DNA of 64,000 bases from Clostridium weizhouense (GCF_019431045.1 NZ_JAHXPT010000001.1:248001-312000); one strand, 5' to 3'; counted from the stretch's first letter, positions 28,307-37,684 are shown. A program made the numbers and translations. Notes: generated from the sequence alone by a model not told the origin.

Positions 28307-29293
28307 TTAATATTTAAATAACAATGCACAAGCTGTTCTAGTCGCAGCAATAGACCAAAACATTATTTTATCTCCTCTTTTAATTTGTCCTTTTTTTATA
28401 CCTTCATATAAAGCAATAAGCGGAGAGCTTGTACCAGTATATCCATACTTATCACCAACATATATTACTTTTTCTTCCTCTATTCTAAGTATATCAGCAC
28501 AACCATAAACAAGAGAACTAGCAAATTGAGAAAAACAAAATGCTTTAATATCTGATACCTTTAAATTATTATTTTTTAATAATTTATTAATAGAATTTTT
28601 TGCAATATATACAACATTATCATCACATTCTGTCCAACCTAATTTCATATCTTCATGTGATGTAGTATTCTTATAAAAAGAAGATGCACCACATTTTGGA
28701 TATACTACCGAATCATATTTTGGGCTTTCTGTATAATAAGTTGAATCAATCATACCACAATCTTCCTCAGTTTTTTCTAAAATGATTGCACATCCACAAT
28801 CACCAAACATAGGATATACAAACTCATCAGTTTTTTTTGCATGAATTGTAGCATAATCAGCACCTATTATTAAAGCTCTTTTAAAATTATGATTTTGAAG
28901 TAAATATCTTGTAGCTGAATCAAGTGCTACGAGCATACCAATACAATTAACATTTAAATCCATAACCATAGCATCTTCTTTTCCACCTATAGCATCATGA
29001 ACTATTAATGCTTGCGTTGGACATGTATACTCTGGAAATTGACTTGAAAATATAATGATATCAATATCATTTCCTGTAAGATTAGCACTTTCTAACGCCT
29101 TTAATGCAGCTTTTACCCCTAATGTAACTGTAGTATCAGAATTATTATTTACTACTTTCCTTTCACTTTTCCCAAAACATTCCAACATCCTTCTTATATC
29201 TTTTCCTTGTTCTTTGAATAACTTTACATAAAATTCGTTTTTTACCACATTCTGAGGATGTTCAATTTCTATACTCCTTATTTTTACATTCAT
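28307..29293 (-). CDS. FabH-like (ketoacyl-ACP synthase III) protein with altered active site
   Basis: Thiolase-fold protein of 328 residues with the FabH architecture. The nucleophile Cys117 is kept in DLNVNCIGMLVALD. The usual His of the HQAN block is replaced (FCFSQFASS, Ser255), and the Asn of GNTSAAS is replaced by Tyr285 (GYTGTSSP). It therefore probably cannot perform normal decarboxylative condensation and may transfer or load acyl groups, as known divergent FabH-like acyltransferases do. It is divergent from an XRE regulator, with three shared operator-like sites between. It is not with other fab genes, so it is not the housekeeping FabH. Product unknown. Confidence 0.85.
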   Translation of the reverse strand: MNVKIRSIEIEHPQNVVKNEFYVKLFKEQGKDIRRMLECFGKSERKVVNNNSDTTVTLGVKAALKALESANLTGNDIDIIIFSSQFPEYTCPTQALIVHDAIGGKEDAMVMDLNVNCIGMLVALDSATRYLLQNHNFKRALIIGADYATIHAKKTDEFVYPMFGDCGCAIILEKTEEDCGMIDSTYYTESPKYDSVVYPKCGASSFYKNTTSHEDMKLGWTECDDNVVYIAKNSINKLLKNNNLKVSDIKAFCFSQFASSLVYGCADILRIEEEKVIYVGDKYGYTGTSSPLIALYEGIKKGQIKRGDKIMFWSIAATRTACALLFKY

Positions 29294-29363
29294 CTTTTAT
29301 ACCCCTTTTTTATTTGGATTTTAACTACCATATTAATTATCATATTGTTATTTTTTACTTTTT

Positions 29364-29440
29364 GAACAATTTGTTCCAATTAAATATTATATTAAAGTAC
29401 AATTAGTTCCATGTCAACCTCTTTTTCTACAAATTGTTCT
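29364..29440. promoter_or_regulatory. Three operator-like repeats between the FabH-like gene and the XRE gene
   Basis: GAACAATTTGTTCC at 29364-29377, GTACAATTAGTTCC at 29398-29411 and ACAAATTGTTC at about 29429-29439 share the near-palindrome GAACWAATTGTWC. One lies in the spacer of the FabH-like promoter and one just downstream of its -10. The regulator encoded at 29502 is the obvious candidate to bind them. Confidence 0.65.
29389..29417 (-). promoter_or_regulatory. Promoter of the FabH-like gene
   Basis: TTGACA (29417-29412) and TAATAT (29394-29389) with a 17-bp spacer. Confidence 0.8.
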
Positions 29441-29501
29441 ATTTTTCTTTGAAAATTGTGTATATTATAGTAAAATATTTTCAATAAGAGGAGGTATAAT
29501 A

Positions 29502-29861
29502 ATGTGGTGTATTGGTGAGGCTATAAAAAATTTAAGAGAAGCTAATGACATGAGTAGAAAAGATTTAGCTGCGTTATTAAAAGTCACATATAAAACAATA
29601 GGAAATTATGAAAATGGAGATAGAGAACCTAATCTAGAAGTTATAACTAAGCTTAGTGAAATTTTTAATACATCTACTGATTATTTATTAACTGGTAAAA
29701 CTAATATAAGTACTCCTAAAGGTGATATTCATTTAAAATTTAAGAGCGGAAAAAAAAGTAAATTTGATATGAATATGATGCAAGAATTTATAAAACAACT
29801 TGAAGAAAACAAAATAGATGCTGAAGCTATTATAAAAGAATTAAATGAACAACATTCTTAA
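29502..29861 (+). CDS. XRE-family transcriptional regulator
   Basis: Protein of 119 residues. Residues about 5-60 form a Cro/CI helix-turn-helix (LREANDMSRKDLAALLKVTY, then KTIGNYENGDREP). The C-terminal part is short, with a Lys-rich segment and a helix that may dimerise. AGGAGG lies before the ATG. It is divergent from the FabH-like gene with shared operator sites, so it likely controls that gene and itself. There is no ligand domain to suggest an inducer. Confidence 0.88.
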   Translation: MWCIGEAIKNLREANDMSRKDLAALLKVTYKTIGNYENGDREPNLEVITKLSEIFNTSTDYLLTGKTNISTPKGDIHLKFKSGKKSKFDMNMMQEFIKQLEENKIDAEAIIKELNEQHS

Positions 29862-29878
29862 TTGGATGTTGTCTTTTT
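29847..29878 (+). terminator. Terminator of the XRE gene
   Basis: ACAACAT / ATGTTGT stem overlapping the stop codon, followed by CTTTTT. Confidence 0.7.
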
Positions 29879-30003
29879 ATACCTATTTGGTAAACATTTA
29901 TTATTATGTTATATTCTATAAAAAATTCTTAATTTTTTAGTTGTATATGTTGTATATAACATAATAATTTCTAAACCATTTATTCACATTATGGAGGGAT
30001 ATT

Positions 30004-30141
30004 ATGAATGATTTATTAAAATGGGTTTTAAAAAATATTGATACTATTAAATATACAAAAAATTTTTCTGAAGAAAAAATTATTTGGATAAATAATTCTT
30101 CTGATTCATTAAATACAGATAAAAATATAAAAAGTAAATAA
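30004..30141 (+). CDS. Small unknown protein (45 aa)
   Basis: A 45-codon frame starting MNDLLKWVLKNIDTIKYTKN, with an excellent ribosome binding site GGAGGG 5 nt before the ATG. The N-terminal half could form an amphipathic helix; the C-terminal half is polar, Ser/Asn/Lys-rich. No Cys, no Gly-Gly leader. It follows the XRE gene after its terminator. It could be a peptide or small regulator; no function is assigned. Confidence 0.5.
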   Translation: MNDLLKWVLKNIDTIKYTKNFSEEKIIWINNSSDSLNTDKNIKSK

Positions 30142-30374
30142 AATTATAATAATTACTTATTACTTTAACTAATATATATGTTTATAATTAGTACTATTAA
30201 TTCAAGACATAATTTTCTATAAAAATTTTATAAAAATTATAAATATAATAACTTAACTTAGAACATATATATTAAGTTTAATATTATAGAATTTAGATAT
30301 TAATGATTAAATGGTAATAATTAAACTTAGGAGATTATATTAAATACAACTATATATAAATATAACAATGAATA

Positions 30375-30419
30375 GAAATAAAACTTCAACGTAAGTGTTC
30401 TTAGTTGAAGTTTTATTTC
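30375..30419. repeat. Perfect 16-bp inverted repeat in the 30142-30705 gap
   Basis: GAAATAAAACTTCAAC / GTTGAAGTTTTATTTC around a 13-nt loop. It could be a bidirectional terminator. Nothing else is visible in this 564-bp gap. Confidence 0.6.
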
Positions 30420-30705
30420 TTAAATTAATAATTAATAAACTTGAGCTTTTTAATAAAAATCTTATATATATCTAACTTCAACTTCATTTAATAATTTCTC
30501 ACTTTTGCATCTAGTACTTCAAAACATATTAACTATTAATTATTTAGATATATAATAGTAACTGCATGTCATCCAAATGCTTAATAATACTAATCTATAT
30601 ATAAATTATTTTTACATTTTTTATTTTATTAATCTAAAAAGCACAAATATATATTGAGTTAATAAGATAGAAGTAAATTAATTATTAAGAGGAGATATAA
30701 TATTT

Positions 30706-31443
30706 ATGGAATACTATAATAATAATTTAGATCCTACTAGTACAAAATTTATGGAATCTATTGGAGATTTAAATGAAGCATTCCAAGATGAGAGAAGTGA
30801 TTTAATATATTATGAATATCTTGCTAATATAGCACCAACAGATCAAGAGAAAGAAATAATATATTCTATAATAAATGATGAACGTATGCATGCTACACTT
30901 TTTAGAAAAATGTATCAAGAACTTACAGGGATTGAGATTTCACATGATGCTAAAGAAAAACTAGTAATGCCAGAATCATACTTATCTGGTATTAGTGAAG
31001 CTATAAGTAGGGAATTAAAAGAAGTAGAACGATATAAGTCGATTCGAGATAGATTTCCTACTGGATCTTCATATATATCTACATTATCAAATATAATTGC
31101 AAATGAATTAAATCATATTACACAACTTAATAATATACTTTCATCAAATAATACTATGAATAATTTATCAATGCCTAAAAATTATATTAAACAATCTACA
31201 GTTAATTTCACTTTGGATGATTGGAATAAATTTATCGAACCATTAATTAACATTATCTTATCAGAAAATGAAAATATTACCTGTAGTGCGCTCATTAAAA
31301 AATCAATTTTATCAGGTATACTAGTAGGCTTAGGAAATATACCTTTAGATGCTATTAAACTAGTTGAAGATTGGGAACAAAATCAAGATATTAACTCATT
31401 AAGAAGATGTAAAATGAATAGATATTTTGATACTTTAGATTAG
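30706..31443 (+). CDS. Ferritin-like domain protein (245 aa)
   Basis: The N-terminal half is a helical bundle with DLNEAFQDERSDLIYYEYLA and INDERMHATLFRKMY, then GISEAISRELKEVERYKSI and NIIANELNHITQLNNI. This is the E..ExxH pairing of ferritin-like proteins. The C-terminal 90 residues form a second helical part I do not recognise. Start with AGGAGAT. It is distinct from the 170-residue protein at 26901. Roles in oxygen defence or sporulation are possible but unproven. Confidence 0.8.
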   Translation: MEYYNNNLDPTSTKFMESIGDLNEAFQDERSDLIYYEYLANIAPTDQEKEIIYSIINDERMHATLFRKMYQELTGIEISHDAKEKLVMPESYLSGISEAISRELKEVERYKSIRDRFPTGSSYISTLSNIIANELNHITQLNNILSSNNTMNNLSMPKNYIKQSTVNFTLDDWNKFIEPLINIILSENENITCSALIKKSILSGILVGLGNIPLDAIKLVEDWEQNQDINSLRRCKMNRYFDTLD

Positions 31444-31512
31444 ATTTAATCTTACCATCATATATTAATCAGTATTGTAATTAATATACTTTAAAATATA
31501 ATATATACATTA

Positions 31513-31559
31513 AAAAATAGAGAACTCAGTAATATATCAATTTCTGAGTCTCTATTTTT
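31513..31559. terminator. Bidirectional terminator
   Basis: AAAAATAGAGA-CTCAG / CTGAG-TCTCTATTTTT stem between the convergent ferritin-like and XdhC-family genes. Confidence 0.85.
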
Positions 31560-31598
31560 AATTCATATTAAATATATAAAATAAAAATAATATATTTT

Positions 31599-32642
31599 TT
31601 ATTCAATATATTCAAAAAATACTTTTACATTTCCTCCACATACCATACCAAGTTTTGCAGATGCAGAATTTGATAAATCATATTTTTCTAAAGTTGATTG
31701 TTTTTCTTCAAATAATTTTAGTGCTTTTTTATGTGCAGAATTTTCTACACTTCCACCACCAATAGTACCAACAAATTCTCCTGTTTTATATACAAGCATT
31801 TTAGTTCCTGCTTCTCTAGGACCTGATCCATGCTTTTCAACTATTGTAGCTAAAACCATCGGTTCATTTCTATTTAATATAGCATTAGAAATATCATCTG
31901 ATATAGTACTTATTATTTTTTCATTCTTAGCTTGAACTATTTCAGCCAAAATACTTATTGCTACCTCTGCTGGTGTTTTAGCTCCTATACTAAGACCTAT
32001 TGGAGTATGGACTTTATCAATTTCTTCTTTTTTAAATCCATTTTCTAATAAACTATTGGTCACAAATTTTACTTTTCCTTTGCTTCCAATCATTCCAACA
32101 TAATAGAAGTCATTTTTAAGTACTGTTTCTACGCAAATTTTATCATCTTTATGACCTCTTGTGACTATAACGAAATAAGTATTTTTATTAAATTTAACTT
32201 CATTAAATGCTTCACTAAAATCTTTACATATGATATTATCAGCCATAGGAAATCTTTCTTTATTAGCAAATTCTTTTCTATTGTCAATTACTGTAGTATT
32301 AAACTCTAATAAATTAGCCATTTGACATAAAGGTAAAGCGACATGCCCAGCACCACAAATAACTAAATTAGGTTGTCCTATAATATATTCTATAAATAAT
32401 TTTACATCATTATCTAACTTTAAAATGTATGTGCCTTTATTAAAATCTACTTTACTTAAAATTTCATTCCAAAAATTTTTAATATTTTCGTTTTCTTTAA
32501 CCACAGTTTCTTTACTTTTAAATAACTTTTGTCCTGCTATATTTTTACCATCATATTTTCCTTCTACAACAGTTACTATAAATACTTCTTCATTTAAGTT
32601 TAATTTTTCAAAAAGATCTTTATAAAAATTTTTCTTCATCAT
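31599..32642 (-). CDS. XdhC-family molybdenum hydroxylase maturation factor
   Basis: Protein of 347 residues that helps insert sulfurated Mo cofactor into xanthine dehydrogenase. The NAD-type Rossmann domain (LVICGAGHVALPL, VIDNRKEFA, residues about 90-230) comes first. The XdhC/CoxI domain comes last (MVLATIVEKHGSGPREAG, GTIGGGSVEN, LGMVCGGNVKVF). In E. coli-type XdhC the order is reversed. The start may be the first or second ATG. It is last in the yqeC-yqeB-yedF-selD-mocA-xdhC-type accessory operon, 11 nt after the mocA-like gene. Confidence 0.88.
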   Translation of the reverse strand: MMKKNFYKDLFEKLNLNEEVFIVTVVEGKYDGKNIAGQKLFKSKETVVKENENIKNFWNEILSKVDFNKGTYILKLDNDVKLFIEYIIGQPNLVICGAGHVALPLCQMANLLEFNTTVIDNRKEFANKERFPMADNIICKDFSEAFNEVKFNKNTYFVIVTRGHKDDKICVETVLKNDFYYVGMIGSKGKVKFVTNSLLENGFKKEEIDKVHTPIGLSIGAKTPAEVAISILAEIVQAKNEKIISTISDDISNAILNRNEPMVLATIVEKHGSGPREAGTKMLVYKTGEFVGTIGGGSVENSAHKKALKLFEEKQSTLEKYDLSNSASAKLGMVCGGNVKVFFEYIE

Positions 32643-32653
32643 TTTTTACCTCA

Positions 32654-33235
32654 TTATATATTATTGTAGGATATATTAATTAATTCTTCTCTAGTATCTA
32701 TATCCATCATTTCTATTTGATTAATAATAACTACTCTTTCTAAATCATCAATATGCTTCTTCATAACAAATTTTCCACCAATATCACCTTTTAAATTCAA
32801 TAATTCATCCCTATACTTTTTAGAAAATATAGTTGGATTACCGAGTTTACCGTTATTTTCAACACAAGCCATTCCTTTATCACTCTTTATAAATCTATTA
32901 ATTAATGTTTTTATACTTTTTAATGATATAAATGGTTGATCACATACCATAAACATATAAGCGTCCGCATTCATATCATTTTGTATACCGAGTTTAATGG
33001 AATGAGATATTCCTAATTCACTATTTTTATTCATAACAACCTGAATATCTTGCTTAGATAAAGCTAACTTAATTTCTTTATATTGAGTAACTAAAACTAT
33101 TTTATTAAAATCAACTTTTAAAACCTTTTCAACCACATTCATATACATTGGTTTATTATTAACTATAGTTAATAATTTGTTACTTTTAAATCTTATGCTA
33201 TTTCCTGATGCCAATAAAATTAAATTTATCTTCAT
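32654..33235 (-). CDS. mocA: Molybdenum cofactor cytidylyltransferase (MocA/YgfJ-like)
   Basis: Nucleotidyltransferase of 193 residues. The N-terminal sugar-nucleotide-transferase-like loop is LLASGNSIRFKSNKLL, a slightly degenerate AAGxSxRMGxxK. MVCDQPF holds the metal-binding Asp; GNPTIF follows. It converts Mo-molybdopterin to the cytosine dinucleotide form used by bacterial xanthine dehydrogenases. The position among Se/Mo hydroxylase maturation genes supports this over other NTP transferases. Confidence 0.87.
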   Translation of the reverse strand: MKINLILLASGNSIRFKSNKLLTIVNNKPMYMNVVEKVLKVDFNKIVLVTQYKEIKLALSKQDIQVVMNKNSELGISHSIKLGIQNDMNADAYMFMVCDQPFISLKSIKTLINRFIKSDKGMACVENNGKLGNPTIFSKKYRDELLNLKGDIGGKFVMKKHIDDLERVVIINQIEMMDIDTREELINISYNNI

Positions 33236-33269
33236 TATATTAATTATTGTATAATCTCCCTCATCATTC

Positions 33270-34307
33270 TTATTTAATTACTATGTGTTTATCTACTTTA
33301 TCAACAACTTGTCCAATAATTCTTGCATGAGAAGTAAATACTTCGGTCCTTGATAAAAATTCCTTAACATCTTTTTCTGAGATTGAAAGTAATAATCCCC
33401 CTGATGTTTGAGGATCTATCAATACATCTTGTAATTCTTGAGAAATATTTGAACCTAAAGTAAACTTATCCTTTAAATAATCAAGGTTATTATACATACC
33501 TTCAGGTATAATTCCCATTTTGGCATATTCTAATGCTCCTTCTATAATAGGAACAGAATCACTAAAAATTTCTATAGTTTTATCACTACCACTTGCCATT
33601 TCATAGCTATGACCAATTAAACTAAATCCTGTTACATCAGTACATGAATGAATATCTAATCCAGATATACATTCTTTAGCATACTTATTTAATGTAGACA
33701 TAATTGATGTAACTTCTTTAATTTTAGATTCACTTAACAATCCTGCTTTTGTTGCAGTATTCATTATTCCAATACCTAAAGGTTTAGTCAGCAAAAGCAC
33801 ATCTCCAGTCTTTGCATTACTATTTGAAAGAATTTCATTTGGATGTGCAAATCCACTTACACAAAGTCCATATTTAGGAATAGGATCTGCAATAGTATGT
33901 CCTCCTGCAATTATTGCACCTGCTTCCTTAACCTTATCATATCCGCCAGCAAGTATATCATGCATAATTGATATATCTATGCATGAAGGAAAACACATTA
34001 AATTCATAGCTATTGCTGGATTTCCACCCATTGCATAAATATCACTAAGAGCATTAGCAGCTGCAATTTGACCAAAAGTATACGGATCATCTACCATCGG
34101 TGGAAAGAAATCTACTGTTTGAATTACTACCTTATCATCACTAACCTTATATACACAGGCATCATCATTATTATCAAATCCAACAAGTAAATTTTCATCT
34201 TTAAACTTAGGTAGACTGCTTAAAACATTATGAAGAACGCCTGGACCTATCTTAGCAGCACATCCTGAACTCTTAGTTAAACTAGTAAGTTTTATATCCT
34301 TTGACAT
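33270..34307 (-). CDS. selD: Selenide, water dikinase
   Basis: Enzyme of 345 residues that makes selenophosphate from selenide and ATP. The N-terminal active loop is SSGCAAKIGPG: Cys (not selenocysteine) and Lys correspond to E. coli Cys17 and Lys20. The AIR-synthase-like fold shows QTVDFFPPMVDDPYTFGQI by position, GGHTIADPIPKYGL and DPQTSGGLLLS. The neighbours are Se-dependent hydroxylase accessory genes, so the selenium may serve the labile Se of the Mo hydroxylases as well as any other use. Confidence 0.95.
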   Translation of the reverse strand: MSKDIKLTSLTKSSGCAAKIGPGVLHNVLSSLPKFKDENLLVGFDNNDDACVYKVSDDKVVIQTVDFFPPMVDDPYTFGQIAAANALSDIYAMGGNPAIAMNLMCFPSCIDISIMHDILAGGYDKVKEAGAIIAGGHTIADPIPKYGLCVSGFAHPNEILSNSNAKTGDVLLLTKPLGIGIMNTATKAGLLSESKIKEVTSIMSTLNKYAKECISGLDIHSCTDVTGFSLIGHSYEMASGSDKTIEIFSDSVPIIEGALEYAKMGIIPEGMYNNLDYLKDKFTLGSNISQELQDVLIDPQTSGGLLLSISEKDVKEFLSRTEVFTSHARIIGQVVDKVDKHIVIK

Positions 34308-34390
34308 ATAACATATCCTCCTATTAAACAGTTTTAAAAATTCAATATGTTTTAAATATCAATACTATTTAAAACATATCTAAAATATTT

Positions 34391-35017
34391 TTATAATGTA
34401 ATAACTTTTAATGCCTCTTTCATAGCATTTGTTATATCATACATGTTACTTACTTTTCCTACTTTTAATTCTTTCTCAATTCCATAAAAGTTAAGACATG
34501 TTCCACAAACTAATATATCAACACCTTTTTCCTCTAAAACTTTTAAATTTTCTATTGCTTGTTCATTTAATGTAGGTACTTTTACTCCAGCATTCATAAA
34601 TAAAATTGATTTTGGTAACTTATCAGACTCTGAAATTGTATAAAAATACATTTGCATAAGTGTCTTACCAAGGTCTTCGCTTCCACCACCTATAATCTCT
34701 TTTCCTATAAATACTGACCATGTATCTATACCTCTTTTATTTCCTTCTATTTTTTCAAGTATTTGATTACATTCTTCACACTCTTCTAATTTATTATCAC
34801 TATCAGAATCCTTTGAAAAATATACTTTAAATACTCCATTGTCTTCTTCTACAGATGATATAAATTCTTGGCTATTAGCTAGCTTTTGAAGATTTTGTAC
34901 AGCTATTTTATTATCAACCTCAACTAAGAAATTATTATTTCCACCATCAATCTCTTTCTTTGCCATTATTACTGGTATTGGGCAATTCTTGCCCTTTGCA
35001 TCAACTATCTTATTCAT
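34391..35017 (-). CDS. yedF: Selenium metabolism protein YedF
   Basis: Protein of 208 residues with an N-terminal TusA/SirA domain (KGKNCPIPVIMAKKEI, the CPxP motif) and a C-terminal DsrE-like domain (CGTCLNFYGIEKELKVGKVS region). The fusion is characteristic of the YedF family found beside selD. A role in selenium or sulfur transfer is assumed from context. Ribosome binding site AAGGAGG. Confidence 0.9.
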   Translation of the reverse strand: MNKIVDAKGKNCPIPVIMAKKEIDGGNNNFLVEVDNKIAVQNLQKLANSQEFISSVEEDNGVFKVYFSKDSDSDNKLEECEECNQILEKIEGNKRGIDTWSVFIGKEIIGGGSEDLGKTLMQMYFYTISESDKLPKSILFMNAGVKVPTLNEQAIENLKVLEEKGVDILVCGTCLNFYGIEKELKVGKVSNMYDITNAMKEALKVITL

Positions 35018-35046
35018 TTAATACCCTCCTTGTTTTCCCATTAAAA

Positions 35047-35835
35047 TTAATCTAAATTATTTCTTAAATATAAAATTGCTTCTAAGACGCCTCCTCCAAT
35101 AGATCTAGCTTTATCTGAAATTGTAAAACAATGATCTTTTTCACATCTTGGATCAATATCTCCACTTTTCATTCCTTTAAATACACTAACATCTTTTTGA
35201 AGCATTCCACGTACTATTCCATCTAATTGTGCAAAAATTGGTGTTTCATTAACATAGGCTACAATGTCGCCTTTTTTCACATAGTCCCCTATTTTAGAGA
35301 CTGGTAATATTTTACCGTCATGTGTGGCCCTGATTATTCTTTCCTTAGTGAATCCTCCAACATTTCCAGGTACACCAGTATTAGGAATAGCACTTCCACT
35401 ATATATTGTCTTTCCTAAATAATGTCCTCTTTTTGTTTCAATAACACAATCACAATCAACTCCAGCTGTAAATCCTGGTCCAAGTGCAATTACAATTGGT
35501 GCATCATCAATATGTGTTCCTAAATTTTTTTTAGCTATTATAGCATCTATTATTATATCTGGCTTAATTTCATCTGCAATTTTAGCTTCCTCATCTACTA
35601 TAATCGCAATATTTCCATCTGAAATTATTTTATTAATATCTTCTTTTTTAGAGGCTAAAATACCCTTTATTCCTTCAACTTCTACCTCTTTATCATACAC
35701 AGCTTGTGAAAATGCCACAGTTCTTCTTACTGTAGTTGGTTTTGAAATTTCTGTCATGACTATATCAAATCCACATTTTTTTAATCTATTAGCAACTCCT
35801 GTTGCTAAATCTCCTGCGCCCTTCATTAATATCAT
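35047..35835 (-). CDS. yqeB: Se-dependent molybdenum hydroxylase system protein YqeB
   Basis: Protein of about 262 residues with MKGAGDLATGVANRLKKCG at the N-terminus (Rossmann-like Gly-rich turn), GPGFTAGVDCDCVIETKRGH, and a C-terminal biotinyl-like segment. Members accompany Se-dependent Mo hydroxylases. ATG at 35835 preferred over a GTG at 35844, as it is better spaced from AAGGGAC. The exact chemistry is unknown. Confidence 0.87.
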   Translation of the reverse strand: MILMKGAGDLATGVANRLKKCGFDIVMTEISKPTTVRRTVAFSQAVYDKEVEVEGIKGILASKKEDINKIISDGNIAIIVDEEAKIADEIKPDIIIDAIIAKKNLGTHIDDAPIVIALGPGFTAGVDCDCVIETKRGHYLGKTIYSGSAIPNTGVPGNVGGFTKERIIRATHDGKILPVSKIGDYVKKGDIVAYVNETPIFAQLDGIVRGMLQKDVSVFKGMKSGDIDPRCEKDHCFTISDKARSIGGGVLEAILYLRNNLD

Positions 35836-35911
35836 AAGTTTCACGTCCCTTGCTTAAGAAGCATATAAAATATGTTTTTATATTACAACATTTCTATATT
35901 TCAAGTTAATG

Positions 35912-36688
35912 TTAATCTATATTTCCTCTAAACGTTGTTAATATTAATTCATTTGCTCCTAATTTTAAAAATTCATGTAAAATATTTTTAGCTATTTCAA
36001 GATTTTTTCTATCATCCACTTTATTTATAACTACTTTATAATCACACTTTACATCCTTTTTTTGTCCTTTTTCACTTAGTACTATTTGAGCAATATCACA
36101 TTCATTAATAATATGCTGTTCATCTGTATTTAAAAATTTTGATACCAAATTAGGTCTATGACATATTTCATTAATACTTTTCCCTACTGAATCAATGCCA
36201 CATACCCCTACAACTAAATTGCTTCCCTCTAATATTACTGGTTCATGTTCAGCAGGCATTTTTAATGGTAATCTCTTTGCTCCATCAGCTTCAACTAATA
36301 CAAAATCAGCTAGTTCTATAAGACTTTCAGCTGTTTCTTTTGATAAACCCTTTATTTTTTTTAACTCAATATCTCTAACATTAGATTTTTTTTCATCACA
36401 TAATAACCCAACTGTAACCATGTTTTCGTTATATAAAAATTTTGTAATATCATCTTTTTTGCCTGTAACTACTACATTACTTTCAGGCATAAGCATATGA
36501 GTAGTTGTTGTTATAATAACTTTTTTACCTAATTTGCTTAATTCATCACCTAATTGATATATTAAGCTTGTCTTACCACCACCACCTACAAATGAGATTA
36601 TTAATTTTTTAGTAATATCTATATTTAAAACTTGTATTAATGATTTTGCTTTACTCACTCTCGTATTCTCACATTTAAAGATTTTCAT
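35912..36688 (-). CDS. yqeC: Se-dependent hydroxylase accessory protein YqeC
   Basis: NTP-binding protein of 258 residues. The P-loop is SFVGGGGKTSLIYQ; ADFVLVEADGAKRLPLK and the late KVVINKVDD follow. This pattern defines the YqeC family. It probably supplies energy or a switch in assembling the Se-containing Mo site. It is the first gene of the accessory operon, 217 bp after the ABC importer. Confidence 0.87.
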   Translation of the reverse strand: MKIFKCENTRVSKAKSLIQVLNIDITKKLIISFVGGGGKTSLIYQLGDELSKLGKKVIITTTTHMLMPESNVVVTGKKDDITKFLYNENMVTVGLLCDEKKSNVRDIELKKIKGLSKETAESLIELADFVLVEADGAKRLPLKMPAEHEPVILEGSNLVVGVCGIDSVGKSINEICHRPNLVSKFLNTDEQHIINECDIAQIVLSEKGQKKDVKCDYKVVINKVDDRKNLEIAKNILHEFLKLGANELILTTFRGNID

Positions 36689-36751
36689 ATTATGTTAACG
36701 TATCTCCTTTATTAACTTTTTAATTTTAAATTATATATATGTGTAATAAGA

Positions 36752-36796
36752 TTTGTTCAATAAATCAAATATTTAAATATGTTATATTGAACATTA
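36752..36796. repeat. Hairpin upstream of yqeC
   Basis: TGTTCAATA / TATTGAACA arms around an AT-rich loop in the 216-bp gap between the ABC ATPase and yqeC. It could be a terminator or operator. Confidence 0.4.
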
Positions 36797-36904
36797 AAAT
36801 TCCAAATATATAAATTAATTAAAGTTATTCTGCATTATAAAACTGAAAATTTAGCATTAAAATTTGCACTATATAACTTAATTTAAAAATAAAATACTAT
36901 TATA

Positions 36905-37684
36905 TTAACAAACTATAACAGGACCAAACTTTGTATAAGATAGTTCAAGTTTTTTGTTATAAATTTGCTCCATTAAACTTATAAATTTTTTCTCATAACC
37001 TTCAATTTTGCAATCAATAATATCCACTATTTCATTTGCATTTAATATCACTATTTTGTCTGCATATCTCAATGCTAAATTAATATCATGTACTGTAATT
37101 AAATTAATTAGATTATTTTGTTTAATTAAATCACTAATAAATTTAAAAAACTCATGTTGTTTTACATAATCCAAAAAAGTATTTGGTTCATCTAAAAGTA
37201 TGATATTAGAATTTTGAATAAATATTCTTGCTAAATAAACCAGTCTTCTTTCTCCACCGCTAATTTCACTTATATACTTGTCTTTTAAATACTCTATATT
37301 TAATTTTTTTAAAATATCTTTCACTAATTCATGATGCTCTTTACTTGGCATATCAAATACTCCAAGGTACGGTGTGATCCCCATAAGAATTACATCTTGA
37401 ACACTATAATTTTGACTTGTATGTAAATTTTGTGGAATATAAGATATTAATTTACTTCTTTCTTTATTAGAAAGCTTTAATATATCTTTCTTATCATAAA
37501 TTACTTCCCCAGTAATGCTTTTCATAAGTCCAGTCATAGACTTTAATAAAGTTGTTTTTCCAGCTCCATTTAATCCTAAAAGTATTGTAACTTCTCCTCT
37601 TTTAAGTGTTAGATTAATATTTTTTAATACTGCTTTATTTGAATATCTGACACTTAAATTATTTATTTCTAAATCGCTTTTCAT
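36905..37684 (-). CDS. ABC importer ATPase (BtuD/FecE type), probable molybdate uptake
   Basis: ATP-binding subunit of 259 residues. Walker A is GLNGAGKTTLL, signature ISGGERRLV, Walker B IILLDEPNTFLD. It belongs to the type II importers for siderophores, cobalamin, haem and, in MolBCA of Haemophilus, molybdate/tungstate. It overlaps the permease by 4 nt. Its location between a xanthine dehydrogenase operon and Mo-enzyme maturation genes suggests molybdate, but iron or B12 is not excluded. Confidence 0.85.
   Translation of the reverse strand: MKSDLEINNLSVRYSNKAVLKNINLTLKRGEVTILLGLNGAGKTTLLKSMTGLMKSITGEVIYDKKDILKLSNKERSKLISYIPQNLHTSQNYSVQDVILMGITPYLGVFDMPSKEHHELVKDILKKLNIEYLKDKYISEISGGERRLVYLARIFIQNSNIILLDEPNTFLDYVKQHEFFKFISDLIKQNNLINLITVHDINLALRYADKIVILNANEIVDIIDCKIEGYEKKFISLMEQIYNKKLELSYTKFGPVIVC

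Noticed and set aside
32425-32625. Plus-strand frame inside the XdhC-family gene
   Set aside because: Composition follows the reverse complement of the real gene; no start signal.
33270-34307. Selenocysteine in SelD or the Mo hydroxylases
   Set aside because: SelD has Cys at the active position and the genes run without in-frame TGA. Selenium in these hydroxylases is a labile ligand, so no Sec is needed.
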